Origin: Pseudogymnoascus destructans
Lineage: Eukaryota; Ascomycota; Leotiomycetes; Thelebolales; Thelebolaceae
Assembly: GCF_001641265.1 (NCBI RefSeq)
Contig: NW_020167527.1
Coordinates: 372,001 to 436,000 of the forward strand
Length of the DNA stretch: 64,000 nucleotides
Reading direction: 5' to 3'
Made by a program: the position numbers and the translations under genes. The notes beneath the pieces are model-generated. The model did no database searches and had not been told where the DNA came from. It worked only from the letters and a program-made list of their open reading frames with translations. Shown here piece after piece: positions 1-11,074 of the stretch. The number at the start of each line of letters is the position of its first letter. The first letter of the stretch is position 1.

Positions 1-1794
1 GATCCATCTCCTCAGGATCGATATTCGGCAGAGACATCGACCCCACCGGAAACCTACCTGGAAACGGAGCGGCTGTCAACCTCATGAACAGCATCGGAAA
101 CCCAGCCGGCTGTCCCACCTCCCGAAAGGTCGCCCTGGTTGGAATCGCAACGGATTGTACATACACCAAATTCTTCAACTCGTCGTCATCAGTACGCGCC
201 AACATAATCACGCAGATGAACTCGGCATCAGTGCTGTACGAGGAGAGCTTTAACATCTCTCTCGGGATCCAGAACCTCACAATCACCGACGGTACATGCC
301 CAGGAGTCTCGCAGGTCAACACACCATGGAACCGAGACTGCAACTCTGGTCTTCAGATCCAAGACCGCCTCAATCTCTTCTCAGCCTGGCGAGGCGCGAG
401 CCAAGATACCAATGCCTACTGGAGTAAGTCTAGCCCCCGCACCTGATACTTCCCTCCTAACATCCCCAGCCCTCCTCACAACCTGCGGCACCGGCTCCGC
501 CGTCGGCCTCTCCTGGCTCGGCCAAGCCTGCGTCAACACCGCCCAACCCTCCACCCAAGGCGGCTCCAACGACACCGTGTCCGGCGCCAACGTCGTCGTC
601 AAGACAGACACGGAGTGGCTCGTCATCGCCCACGAAGTCGGGCACACCTTCGGCGCCGTCCACGACTGCGACTCCACCACCTGCGCGGACGGCAAAACAG
701 TCGCAGCGCAACAATGCTGTCCCCTCTCCAAAAACTCCTGCTCAGCGGGCGGCAAATACGTCATGAACCCCTCCACCGGCGTGGGAATCACGAATTTCTC
801 GCCCTGCAGCATCGGCAACATCTGCAGCGCCATCGGCGGACAATCGGTGAAGACGAACTGTCTGACGAGCAACCGCAACGTCCCCACCATCACCGGCTCA
901 CAGTGCGGCAATGGCATCGTGGAGATGGGCGAGGACTGCGATTGTGGCGGCGCGACAGGGTGTGGCGATAACCCCTGTTGCAACCCCACGACGTGTAAAT
1001 TCAAAACCCAGAACAACGCCGTCTGCGACCCCTCAAACGAAGATTGCTGTCTCTCCACCTGCCAATTCGCTACCCAAGGCACCATATGTCGCGCCTCGAC
1101 GAGCGACTGCGATCCCCAGGAAACGTGTTCCGGAACCGCCGCCTCGTGTCCGGCGGATACGCACGCGGATGAGGGATCGAGCTGTGGTGCTAGCGGTGAC
1201 GGACTGACCTGCGCGAGCGGACAGTGCACATCGAGGGATAAACAGTGTAAGACTCTTATGGGACCGCAGTACTACCAGTGCAGCGACGATGGGTGCCAGC
1301 TCTTTTGCGCGACTGACGCCTCGCAATACTACTGCGAGGGGCTGACCCAGAATTTCCTCGACGGAACGAAGTGTGGTGGGGGAGGGAAATGCAGTAACGG
1401 TGCCTGCAAGGGGTCTACTGTCGGCGGACGCATAAAGGAGTGGGTGGACCAGCATAAACCCCTCGTTATCGGCCTTAGCGCCAGCGTCGGAGGACTACTG
1501 TTATTGGCGATTATCAGCTGTATCTTCAGCTCCTGTAAGCGCAGGAGTCGACAGCGGAAGTACGCCCCTAATGCGCCTCCTCCACCGAGAGGGCGGGCGG
1601 GCTGGGCGCCACAGGGACAGGGGAGGGGGTATGCGGTTGTGCCGACACCGCGGATGCAGCAGCGAGGCATGGGGGGGATGGGGATGGGCGCGCCGCCGCC
1701 GCAGTATGAGTATGGCGCGGGCGGGCAGCAGTATGATGGGCAGTGGAATGTGCCGCAGAGGGCGTATGGGGGGGCGCCGGTTAGGTATGCGTAG
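1..1794 (+). CDS. ADAM-type (reprolysin) membrane metalloprotease, 5' truncated by window edge
   Basis: A zinc endopeptidase of the ADAM family, expected to act at the plasma membrane or in the secretory pathway. The reading frame is already open at base 3, so the signal peptide, prodomain and start lie upstream of the window. A 46-bp intron (424-469) joins two exons. Exon 2 carries the zinc motif HEVGHTFGAVHDC, then a Cys-rich disintegrin-like domain (about 900-1230, beginning QCGNGIVEMGEDCDCGG), a Cys-rich region, one transmembrane helix (about 1465-1530, PLVIGLSASVGGLLLLAII) followed by a Cys/Lys/Arg stop-transfer segment, and a Pro/Gly/Tyr-rich cytoplasmic tail ending at 1794. This domain order matches fungal ADM-A/ADM-B proteases. 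The zinc ligands are intact, so activity is likely; the substrate is unknown. Family call is firm. Confidence 0.93.
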
Positions 1795-2242
1795 TAAGTG
1801 TATCTTGGCGTGCTTTTTAAGGGTCTTGTTCTTGTTGTTTGCGAAAATAGCATGGAAGGCTGGGTTTGGGATTGGGATATATTTTTAAGGGGGGTATGGG
1901 AATGGGTTGCATGGGGTGGGTGTTGTGTTGTGATACATATTGGAGGGGGAGAGATAGAGATGTCCACGGCCTCTTGTATAGGATGGATGAGGTGTGATGA
2001 ATACCCACGAAACGAATTACCTAATTTGTCGTCGTCGTCAAAAATGCCGTGATCGTCGTGTGTCTAACTGTGTATACCCCAAACTCCTTGCTTGTCCCTT
2101 ACCCTTACCCCAAACCTAGACCACTACCCCAACTCCAAGCTCCAATCCCAGACTTGAACCCAACTCCAAGCCCTCAAGCCAAACTCCAAACCCGAACCCA
2201 AACCACGCCGTTATTCACTCCTTAACCTTCACTCCTTAACCT
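1795..2242. other. Convergent intergenic region with C-rich degenerate repeats
   Basis: No gene seen. It separates the ADAM gene from a convergent minus-strand gene. The 2090-2210 part is a C/A-rich, loosely repetitive stretch (variants of CCCAACTCCAAGC). Nothing resembles an RNA gene. Confidence 0.5.
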
Positions 2243-2255
2243 TCACTCCTTAACC
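2214..2255. repeat. 14-bp tandem repeat, three perfect copies
   Basis: Three head-to-tail copies of TTCACTCCTTAACC. The stop codon of the minus-strand gene (2243-2245) lies inside the array, so array length directly affects the C-terminus of that protein. Confidence 0.85.
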
Positions 2256-2936
2256 CCCCTCCCCGACCTTCTCGCCTTCGCCTTCTTCGTCTTCCGCGGC
2301 GAATCCTCATACCCACACAGCAGTTTCGTGAAGTGCAGCCTCGTCGAAGGTATCGTCTGTACCGCCGCACCGTCAGCTTTAGAGTACAGGGGGAAGAAAT
2401 TGGGGGGGGTGGGGCGAACATCCTGCCTAGCCTGCGCATGCATCATCAACAGCTCCGGACAATCCAATATCGTGGCTGCCCACCTCCTCCTCTCGACCGC
2501 CTCATAAGAATCATCCGTATAACTCACTTTCCTATCATTCGTCAGCCTCTCATCCTCTCCTCTCCTCATCCCATTTCCCCCACACCTTCTCCCCACCCCC
2601 CCATCCCACTCCCAGCACAAATAACAATACGGAAGAACGACCGACATACTCTTCCCTAACTTCTTTTTCATTCCCCTCCCCCGCACCCCCATCATTGCCA
2701 CACCACACAGCCTCCCCACTCTTGGGACTTTTATTCCTCGCCTGCCTATCCCGCTGCGCGGCTTTCAGACTCGATATTGATGTCGACGTCGCAGCTTGTG
2801 TCGCGGTTGGCGTTTGTGTCGAAGATGATGTGGTAGTAGTGGTGTGTGGTTCCGTAGCACTGGAAGAGAGGAGGGGGGTTGGGATACTCGTCGGGGTTGG
2901 GGTTGGGGTGTGTGAGCTTGATGGGGGGGATGACAT
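2243..2936 (-). CDS. Conserved small fungal protein of unknown function (three exons)
   Basis: Proposed exons are 2936-2704, 2531-2420 and 2356-2243, giving about 152 residues. The N-terminal half is low-complexity Ser/Thr/Pro. The conserved part lies in exons 2 and 3: SYTDDSYEAVERRRWAATIL, then PELLMMHAQARQD, then STRLHFTKLLCGYED, ending in a Lys/Arg-rich tail. I recognise this as a pattern found in many Pezizomycotina hypothetical proteins, but know no function. Intron 1 uses GTGTGG with acceptor GATAG; intron 2 uses the unusual donor GTTCGC with branch GCTGAC and acceptor GTACAG. Joining these keeps the conserved block in one frame, which is the main argument for the model. A CTAAC...CAG acceptor just upstream of the ATG suggests an extra 5'-UTR intron. 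Confidence 0.65.
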
Positions 2937-3915
2937 TGCTGCGCGGGGGGGGTTAGCTGGCGTGTTTGTGTAGAGGGACAGAGGGGGGTGGGGTACCTTG
3001 GGTGACTTTGCGGTTGATGGGGTTAATGGGTGTAGTTGTGGTGATATATATCGATGTTGCTCGTACACCAGCTCCAGCTCCAGCTCCAGCTTGAGCTGTA
3101 GCTGTGGTCGTCGTCGGTACCCCACAAACCCACGCGGTGGTGCTATAAGCGATGATCTGCGGGCGGATATTAGCGAGGGAGGCAAAAGGTGGTGAAGCTT
3201 AAGTCGTCCGTCCATCTAGCTAGCGCATGGAGTCTCGATGGGAAAACATATATATATATTATTCAAGAGACAATAATACATATTAAATCCCCTGAAGGTA
3301 TACGGTTCCCGTTCTCACTATATTTGCAAACGGCCCATAAAAAATTGCCATCTCCCAGTAACGCATGTCTAGCAAATAATCACAATTAAAACCCCCCCAA
3401 CATCTCGCCAAAATTATGATGTATGTAACTTCTATTTCCATAGAAAATCCCTATATGTATATCGCAACTCAAACACGCCTTCCTCGCCAAAAACCACAAA
3501 ACTACATTCCGGAATCCCAAAACTCATTCCAATTCTACCCATACACGTGTGCGTACAACCCCCTCCCCGTTGCCCCTTCCCCCATCCCCGAACGATTTAT
3601 CGTACAAAAAGGGTATTTCGAATAATCGCTCACCCACCACCGCCGTTCCCCCGCCGCCGTCCCCGGCGCCTTTTCAAATAGAAATACATTGGCTACGGCA
3701 TAACACAACCCCCATCCCCCCCTTTTCCTGTTTTCGAATCTGTGTATTTCATCCCCTCCGTACTCCGTTATGTATTGCATCCGTTAATGACCCAATCCCG
3801 ATGCCCCCCGCCCTCGCCCTCGTTGTGAAATAGAGATGCTGAGCCGGAAAGGAGTCCAACTCCAGAAAACTAGGCGTTTCCGGATATATTAAGTGACTGT
3901 AACCTCCCCCGAAGG
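2937..3915. other. Intergenic region
   Basis: About 1 kb between two minus-strand genes. It holds the probable 5' UTR of the small gene (with a (CAGCTC)n-like stretch near 3070) and the downstream region of the WD40 gene. No coding signal is convincing. Confidence 0.5.
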
Positions 3916-6117
3916 TCAATTAACAGCCACATCCGTAACTCCAGGAATGAATTTGATCACAGCAAGCTATTTCAAAGCATGTCAGCTCCAGCACCAAAGC
4001 AAGAAGGACTCAATCACGACGCTAGAATAACTTACCATGCTATTAACCCCATACGCCAATCTCTTCCCATCCGAGTCCCAGCACAAGCAATGATGGTACT
4101 CCTCCAACGCCGCCCCATTCATCTTCGGGCTCTGCCAGCCCGGCTCTTGGCCTCTAACCCAGCGTGCCCTGGGGAAACTAGGATCCGCCATATTCCAGAT
4201 CAGGATATGAGAATTCGTCGTAGCCGCCAGGAAAGCGCCGTCGGGTGTGAATGCCAGCGCGAGGACGGCGGCGTCCATCGTCATCGTCTCCACTGGCTTC
4301 TTGAAGTCTGAGCGGGAGTTCCAGATGTTGATGGAGCCGTCTTCGCTGGAGCTGGCGAGGAGGCGCTCGGTTTGGTCGTCGGACGAGCTGGGGATTGGCT
4401 GCCACTTCATTGACGTTATGGCACCTTTGTGCGTAGCCATGCCGACGCGAGTAGCCGAGGAATCAAATATCTAACAACGATTAGTTGAGGAAGCTTATTA
4501 TCATAAGTGTTACTTACATCAATAACACCATCGTCGTTGGCAGCTGCGAGAAGATTGCAGTATGGGTCATATGCGAGACTTGTCGGCCCTGCTTCCTTCC
4601 GAATGTCGTAGGTTTTGGTGCGGGTTATTATGTCTCCTTCGGAAAGATTGAAGCTCGCGAGAGACTCTCCATTGCACACAACGAAACCAGACGGGCCAGT
4701 CCACACAGCATCCAATGGCTGGAAGTTAGGCCCTAGATCGAAAGTCGCTGATTCCTGGTTTGGCGTAGTAAAGACAGTTGCCCAGCTGCTCGCCCCCTTA
4801 CCATCGGTGGAAGTCAATGCCAGCAGAGTCCGGTCTGACGCGCCCCATCGGAGACAGATGACTGGAGGGTAACCAAGGGAGTTAAACTGCACAATCCGCG
4901 AACCATCTTTACTCCAGATGTTGATCTTACCAGTCCCATCACAGTCGCTAGCAACCGCCAATGCCTCGCCATCCGACGTCCAAGAAATCGAACTGATCGC
5001 CGCCCGATGCTCATCCTCGTCGACCAGGTCCCGAAAAGCGGGTGGTGGCACGTGACCGTCAATTTGTGGGGAAGGCGTACGCGAGGGGACCGTCCATAAG
5101 CGAGCTAGCGTATCCATACCCGCTGTGGCCAGACGTTTGGGATCTCGTGGGTTCCACTCGCAGTGCAGGAGAATCGGGTGGTTTGTCGTCGACGTCTGCG
5201 CCAGCGTGAGATACGTCGTTTCGGCGCTGAGTTCGGCGACCTTTTCTATCTGCGTGCCCTTCTCGGGCCCGCTGGTGACTCGCGCCGGCGTCGGGACCCG
5301 CTCTACCTCGACTTCTCGAGGTGAGGGATACGCGTGACCATTGGTGATCGCGGCCGGCGCCGCTTCGTCGAGATCCATAGGCGTAGTAGTAGAGTCAATG
5401 CCATTTCCGTAGCCATTGCTGAGCCTAATACGCTTTGCTGGTGATTCTTGCCGTGCCTGCTGAGACCTCTCCTCCGTAGAGCGCTTGCGCGCGTTTGCGA
5501 TCTCGTCACTGGACGCCAGTGGCGGTGACAACGGGGCGACAGGGCCAAAGAATCCCGTCGCAGGCGCACCAGCGACGGCGCCACGACGCGACTACCAAGA
5601 GTCAAATTGCTGCCCGACTTGCCACTCCATCATAGGCATTAATTGGGGACTGCGACATACCTGGGCGGATAGGCGCTCTGCTTCATGATACAGAAGGCCG
5701 CGCTGCAAAACAGCCACTAGCGCATGGTTGTTGACATGGGGCGCAAAGTCAAGAGACTGCGGATCGCTCACGTCCCACTCCGACTGTAACTTGACAGCAG
5801 TCTCGCGATAGTCTACAGCAGATTGTTAATACAGAAAACGTGATGCAGACACAGGGCCTGGAGATCACGGGGGTAGAGGGGGATCTGGTTTAGGTGGGAC
5901 ATACTTGACTCTTGCAGATACCTTTCCGGACAGTGTTAGCGACTGACTTGGCTGTGTGTGTATGTGTGTAGCTGCAAAAAACCAGAGCGGGTGGAAGAAT
6001 GATGGGAGTGATGGGGGGGATGAGGAGGGGGGGGGGGGGGGGGGGGGGTAGGTTGACATGTACATACCTCCAGACGAGATAGTTGATCCTGTCAGAGTTG
6101 AGCTCCTCTTTGGTCAT
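3916..6117 (-). CDS. LisH and WD40-repeat protein, TBL1/Sif2-like
   Basis: Likely the fungal counterpart of TBL1/Sif2, a WD40 subunit of histone-deacetylase co-repressor complexes (Set3C/SMRT type) in the nucleus. The start is the ATG at 6117. Six exons are inferred. Exons 1-3 encode a LisH dimerisation motif (LNSDRINYLVWRYLQES) followed by a helical segment ending near 5660. A Ser/Arg-rich linker with a basic SPAKRIRLS stretch precedes the WD40 domain. Repeats include HCEWNPRDPKRLATAGMDTL, ISWTSDGEALAVASDCDGTG and LLASSSEDGSINIW. The last intron (GTAAGT, about 4036-3970) leads to a short exon ending at 3916. Total is about 590 residues. It is divergent from the TMEM115-like gene. Family is firm; complex membership is inferred from homology. 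Confidence 0.88.
6027..6048. repeat. Homopolymer run of 22 G
   Basis: An uninterrupted G22 tract (C22 in the transcript) inside intron 1 of the TBL1-like gene, between its donor near 6068 and the exon 2 acceptor near 5925. Such runs are unstable in cells and in sequencing. Confidence 0.95.
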
Positions 6118-6885
6118 GGCTTTAGGGGAAGCTGCCCTTGCATGGGAAGCAAAAGCGCGACGGTGGGGAGATGTTTCCTTTGGGGGTGATGGGTGATGGG
6201 TGATGGGTGGTGGGTGATGGGTGATGAGGTTGTTGAAGAGTGGGTTGAGGAGGGAGGAGGAGGGAGGAGGAGCGAGTGATGGACGTAGCGTAGACGAAGG
6301 TAGTAGGGTAGTAGAGGTAGTAGTAAGGGTAGTTTAGTAGTAGGAGAAGGTAGAGGTAGGAGGTAGAGTAGGAGGTAGGAGGTAGAGGTAGGAGTAGAGT
6401 AGGAGGTAGGAGGTAAGGAAGGTGTCGGGTAGGGTCGAGACGAATATGTGAAGTAGAAGCGTGGATGTTTGCTGGCTAGTAGAGTAGTAGAGTAGTAGAG
6501 TAGTAGAGTAGAGTAGTAGAGTAGTAGAGTGTAGAGTTGAGTGGAGTGAAGTACCAGTTAGAGTAATTTGCAGTAGGAAATAGCAGTGGAGTTACAGTAC
6601 AAGTACAAGCAGCGGGTGTGGGTGCGAGTACACGTACGGAGTACAGCCAGTTTAGTACAAATTCAGTTTGCGGTACTAGTGGGCGCCAAGGAAGTTTCTG
6701 TGTCAGCGGCCGGTACTCTAACCGCAAGGATCCGAACTGGCGCCGATGCCGAAAACACCACGCAACAGCCACCACCAAGCCAGGTCTGAGGGTCTGAGGG
6801 AGAAGGCTTTTTTTGCTTTTTTTTATCACGTGCCTGAGTTTGACGCACGTCATGATCCCTCTCTTCTGTTGCTGTGCAGTCCACC

Positions 6886-6916
<31 letters not shown>

Positions 6917-7403
6917 TACGTACCCTTACTCTAACCGGGTACGAAGAGAAGGCTGTGATGTGAGTCAAGGGAGGGAAGAGGCTGCTTCCGTCACATTTTC
7001 CTCGCCTAACCCCCCTACCCTAATCCACCCTAGCGCCCTTGGACCAACATCCCGACAGAACAATGCCATGCCATAACACAAAGCAAGGGCAAAACGACAT
7101 GTGACCTGGTGAAACCTGAGGCACGCAGCCAACCGTAGTGAAACCTCAGGCACCCAAGGGGAGAGGCCTCGCCTCGTCCCCCCTGTCTGCGCTCCCAAAG
7201 GTGGAGCCTGTCGAGACGGACGGGACGTGGTAAAAGGCTCCAGCCGCAACAGCGCAGCCTCACCTACGAATAAATAAGTTTCGAGTACGTATAGATCAAC
7301 AACCAACACCTCCCTCTTTACGACTACACCACGACACAACAGCGAACGGCCACGGCCACGGCGACGACGACAACCACCACCACCACCACCACCACCCCCC
7401 ACC
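6118..7403. promoter_or_regulatory. Divergent promoter region of the TBL1-like and TMEM115-like genes
   Basis: A 1.3-kb region between two diverging genes. It holds a GTAG/GTAGA-type microsatellite (about 6296-6535), a GAGAGCG repeat (about 6891-6915), a TACGGAGTAC palindrome-like motif (6635-6644) and a (CCA)n run just before the plus-strand ATG. I see no TATA box that I would assign. Confidence 0.5.
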
Positions 7404-8475
7404 ATGGCAATCCGCCTCAACCTCCCCCCCATCACGCGCGGCCTCCTCCTCCTCTTGATCTTCCAATCCCTCCTCTCAGCCGCGGTCCACTTCCAGAGCC
7501 CAGCCGAGGACCTAGTGATCCCCTACATAACCCTCATCCCGTCGATGTCGCTCATCTACCCCTGGACCTTGGTCACGTCCACTTTCGTCGAGACCAACAT
7601 CCTCTCCCTCGCCATCTCGGTGCTGACGATCTGGCATGGAGGGCGCTACCTCGAGCGCGCGTGGACGTCGAGGGAGTTTGCGAAGTTTGTGGCGATGGTC
7701 GCGTTGGTTCCTAATGTGTATACATTCTCCACGCTGGTGGTTATGTACGCCATTACCGGCGACGTGACTTGGTCGTACGTCCCCCATTTCCTTCCCCCTT
7801 CACCACCCCCCCACCCAAAATCCCCCAACCAAGCTAACCCCCCACCGCAGCCTCACCCCCATCTCCGGCACCACCGCCCTCCAAGTCGCCCTCCTAACCG
7901 GCCTCTCCCAACTTCTCCCCACGCACACCATAACCCTCTTCCGTGGCATCCTCTCCCTCCGCCTCCCCCGCCTCCCCCTCCTCCACCTGCTCCTCGTCAC
8001 CCTCCTCGCCCTCCTCCCCATCTACACCGTCGCCGCCCCCCTGCTCTCCCTCTCCGGTTTCCTCACCGCCTGGGCACACCTGCGTTTCCTGCGCCTCCCC
8101 CTGCCCGACCTCGACTCTCCCGGCCCCCTGCGCGGCGACGCCTCGGATGCATTCGCGTTGGCGCAGTTCTTTCCCGAGCCGGCGCGTCCAGCTGTCGAGG
8201 CGGCGGGGGATGTGTTGGCGAAGCTGGGGTTGGCGCCGAAGACACCGGTGGTTGTGGCGAGTGCGGGTTCGAATCAGGGAGGAGGAGGGGGAGGGGGGAG
8301 GGGAGGGGGGAGAGCAGAGAATGAGAGGAGGAGGGCACTAGCGCTCAAGGAGCTAGATTTGAGGTTGCAGGCTGCGACGGCGGCGAGGGCGGGGAAGACG
8401 GGGGAGGCGAGTGGGGTGAAGCAGCCGGAGGTGGGGGAGGTTATGAAGGCGCCTGAGGGGGGGGGGCAGGCGTAG
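7404..8475 (+). CDS. TMEM115/rhomboid-like integral membrane protein (DUF1751)
   Basis: A multi-pass membrane protein of the TMEM115 (DUF1751) branch of the rhomboid-like superfamily, which act at the Golgi and lack the Ser/His protease dyad. Exon 1 (7404-7774) starts at ATG 7404 and encodes helices around LLLLLIFQSLLSAAV and the conserved segment PWTLVTSTFVETN...WHGGRYLERAW. A 76-bp intron (7775-7850) follows; exon 2 restores the frame as LTPISGTTALQVALLTGLSQ and carries more helices (LLHLLLVTLLALLPIY). The tail after about 8160 is hydrophilic, with a poly-Gly stretch near 8280 and an Ala/Lys-rich end. I saw no GxSG rhomboid catalytic motif. About 330 residues. Confidence 0.87.
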
Positions 8476-9310
8476 GGGGTTTGTTTTTGTAGGGTGTGTT
8501 TGATTTTAAGGGGTTGTACGATGGGATTAGGATGAGGAGTGTATATGAGGGAGGAGAATGAACAAGGTGATGGCAGACGGCCGTGTCAGCTTCTCGGTAT
8601 GTTTGGGTGGGTTTGTATACCAATTCGTTTATCTGTAGTGTATTTCATATATCCAAGCCTGTCAGCCCCTTATCCGCCGTCGGTGTAAGACCGGGCCGTA
8701 AAACCTGCACGGCGCAATCCCGAACTTTTGTCTGTGTATCGGCACTGCAGTGCAGTGCAGTGCACTGCGGTACACTCTGCGCTGTGTGTTCTCCAATGCA
8801 TACTACTCTCCTATGCATGGTCTCCTATGCACGACGCACCGCAGATGCATATATATACCCCCCGTCGCACCGCAGGTATGTGAGCCGCAGGTATGTGGGC
8901 CCCCACCCACCGTCCAGCTGTCACCTGTACAGTAGATGTGGCCATCACTCAAGTGTCCTGGAGAGAGTGTACGCGGTTCGGCCATGTCAGACAGGCGGAG
9001 AAGCCAATGCGGGCACACAGGCACGGGTGTTGGTGTTAAACAGCTTCCCCCGTTCTCGGCGATTCTCAGACACTGGGAGATGCTAGGGAGATGAGATGCT
9101 AGACAGACGGGGACAAGCAGTACTGGTGTCGCGTTTACGGTCACCTTTTCTTTTCCTTTTACTCGGTTGGTTTGGTGGCTGGAGCGTAGTGGCTGGTGAA
9201 GTGGTCATCCTCGGTATACTGAACTGGGTGGCGGCGGTGGTGGTGATGGTGGGTTGTGTACTCTCTCCATGCCCATGGTGATGCTCACCCTCATGTAAAA
9301 GGTACTGTCG

Positions 9311-9355
9311 CAGGGCAGGGCAGGGCAGGGCAGGGCAGGGCAGGGCAGGGCAGGG
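9311..9355. repeat. (CAGGG)9 microsatellite
   Basis: Nine perfect tandem copies of CAGGG. Reading frames across it are low-complexity artefacts. Confidence 0.97.
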
Positions 9356-9808
9356 CTGCATCGAAGGACGATGGTGGCCTGGCGGTGCTTGGCGGGGGGG
9401 TGGGCGGTGCTTGGCGGGAGGGTGGGGGTTGGGTGGGTTGGGTGGGTTGGGTGGGTTTTGCTTTTGGAGTGGCTGGTTGTTGTGGCTTGGGAGCGGGAGA
9501 TGCGACGATATGTACTACCGGGGGGAACGAGATGGATGGATGCCTGAGGCAGGGATGGGACTTGAGGAGGGTGTAAGGAGACGAGGGACCGAGGATGTAG
9601 ATGACGGATGGATAGACGACGGCTGCGGTTATGTGTGGTGGGTGTCTTGGTAGGGGGGTACAAGGATAGTAAGTAGGGAGTAGAGTAAGTAGAGTACAGT
9701 ATAGTTATGTATGCACTGTACCTGTGGTGCAAGCAGTACAGTAGCGGATAGTGGATACAGATATGTACTCCGTACAGTAGTAGAGAAAAGAAGTGGACAC
9801 GGAGCGAC

Positions 9809-9904
9809 ATCCACCCCATCACCCCATCACCCCATCCACCCCATCCACCCCATCCACCCCATCCACCCCATCCACCCCATCCACCCATCCACCCCATCCA
9901 CCCC
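9809..9904. repeat. CCCCATCCAC minisatellite
   Basis: Tandem 10-bp units (CCATCCACCC register) with some 8-9-bp variants (CCCCATCA) at the left end. Confidence 0.92.
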
Positions 9905-9986
9905 AACCCCCAGTACGGGAGGTACCTAACACGCTCATCGTACGGAGTACAGAGTCGCATAACCCAACCCTGCACTACAGTGTGTG

Positions 9987-10050
9987 GGCTAGCTGGGGCT
10001 AGTTGGGGTTAGTTGGGGCTAGTTGGGGCTAGCTGGGGCTAGCTGGGGTT
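9987..10050. repeat. 10-bp tandem repeat AGYTGGGGYT
   Basis: Six to seven units alternating AGCTGGGGCT, AGTTGGGGTT and AGTTGGGGCT. Confidence 0.9.
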
Positions 10051-10196
10051 ACCTGCAGTGAGATGCCCGAGTCCCCTAGCGCGGGTGGGTGGGTTAGGGG
10101 AGTTTGAGTGTGTGTGTGTGTGGGTGGGTTAGGGGAGTTTGGGAAAGGGAGGGGGAAGGGGGTGTGATGGTGTTGCAGTTGGGGGAGTGGATGGGT

Positions 10197-10380
10197 ACGT
10201 AGTGGATGGATGGTAGTGGATGGATGGGATGGGTAGTGGATGGTAGTGGATGGTAGTGGATGTAGTGGATGTAGTGGATGTATGGATGTAGTGGATGTAG
10301 TGAGATGTAGTGGATATAGTGGATGTAGTGGATATAGTGGATGTAGTGGATATAGTGGATATAGTGGATGTAGTGGATGG
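10197..10380. repeat. GTAGTGGAT-type minisatellite
   Basis: Imperfect 9-bp tandem units GTAGTGGAT/ATAGTGGAT over about 180 bp. Confidence 0.9.
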
Positions 10381-11074
10381 GTACGGGGAGGGGACTTGGA
10401 CGATGTAATCGTATGCAGGTGTACTCTGTACCCTCCCGCGTCTACTCCGTCCAACTCCCTGCTTCTACTATCGCTATACTAATCCCACTAATCACACTAA
10501 TACCTTAACTCGCCCTTCCCGCCTTGTTCTTGTTCGCTCGGTCTTTCCCTTTTTTCTCCTCCATCCGTCAACCAACCTATAACCCATACCCACTCCCACT
10601 CCCCATCCACTACTCCCACTCCCCCCCTCCCNTCCCCCATCTATCCCCTTCTTCATCTTCGCCTTCTTGTTCTTCTTCTTCTTCTTACCTTCCACGCCTT
10701 ACCACGTCAACAACAATCACCCATCCACCACCACTTCCACCAACCTCAACCTCTTCCATTTACTTCTTCTCTTCTTTCATTACAACACCCTTTTCACTTT
10801 TCAACACTATCCATCATCGCCCTCATCACCAACAGCCGCCCATCCTCACTTCTCCAACTCCCAACTCAACCCAAACACATCGTCCGAGAGCTCGACCATC
10901 GACTGGACCCTCACCCCAGCCGCAATTCAACACTCTCCCTCCCATTGACACCAGACACGAAGTGCGCGGGCCACACTAGCAGCCTCACCACACTCTGCGT
11001 TCTGCGCATTGCGTCGCGACAACGCCGCCAACTTCTTGCCGCCTTGCGGTCAAACACCCGTGCCCTCGATATTG

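Larger units (their letters stand above)
8476..11074. other. Satellite-rich intergenic region and long pyrimidine-rich leader
   Basis: About 2.6 kb without a supportable gene. It contains at least four different short tandem arrays (listed separately) and two copies of the TACGGAGTAC motif (9765-9775 and 9941-9950). From about 10,500 the sequence becomes strongly pyrimidine-rich on the plus strand, as expected for the promoter and 5' UTR of the following Ssn6 gene. An unresolved base (n) sits at 10,632. Confidence 0.6.

Noticed and set aside
381..1229. Long minus-strand open frame opposite the ADAM gene
   Set aside because: An antisense shadow caused by the GC-rich coding frame; no domains, and the plus strand has clear zinc-protease motifs.
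2090..2215. Telomere-like CCCTTACCCTTACCCC sequence
   Set aside because: Degenerate and not (TTAGGG)n; it lies between two genes and does not repeat in register.
9205..9975. Long minus-strand open frame across the minisatellites
   Set aside because: Composed almost entirely of translated tandem repeats (Pro/Ala/Leu/Cys and Gly/Trp runs); no splice signals or conserved motif.
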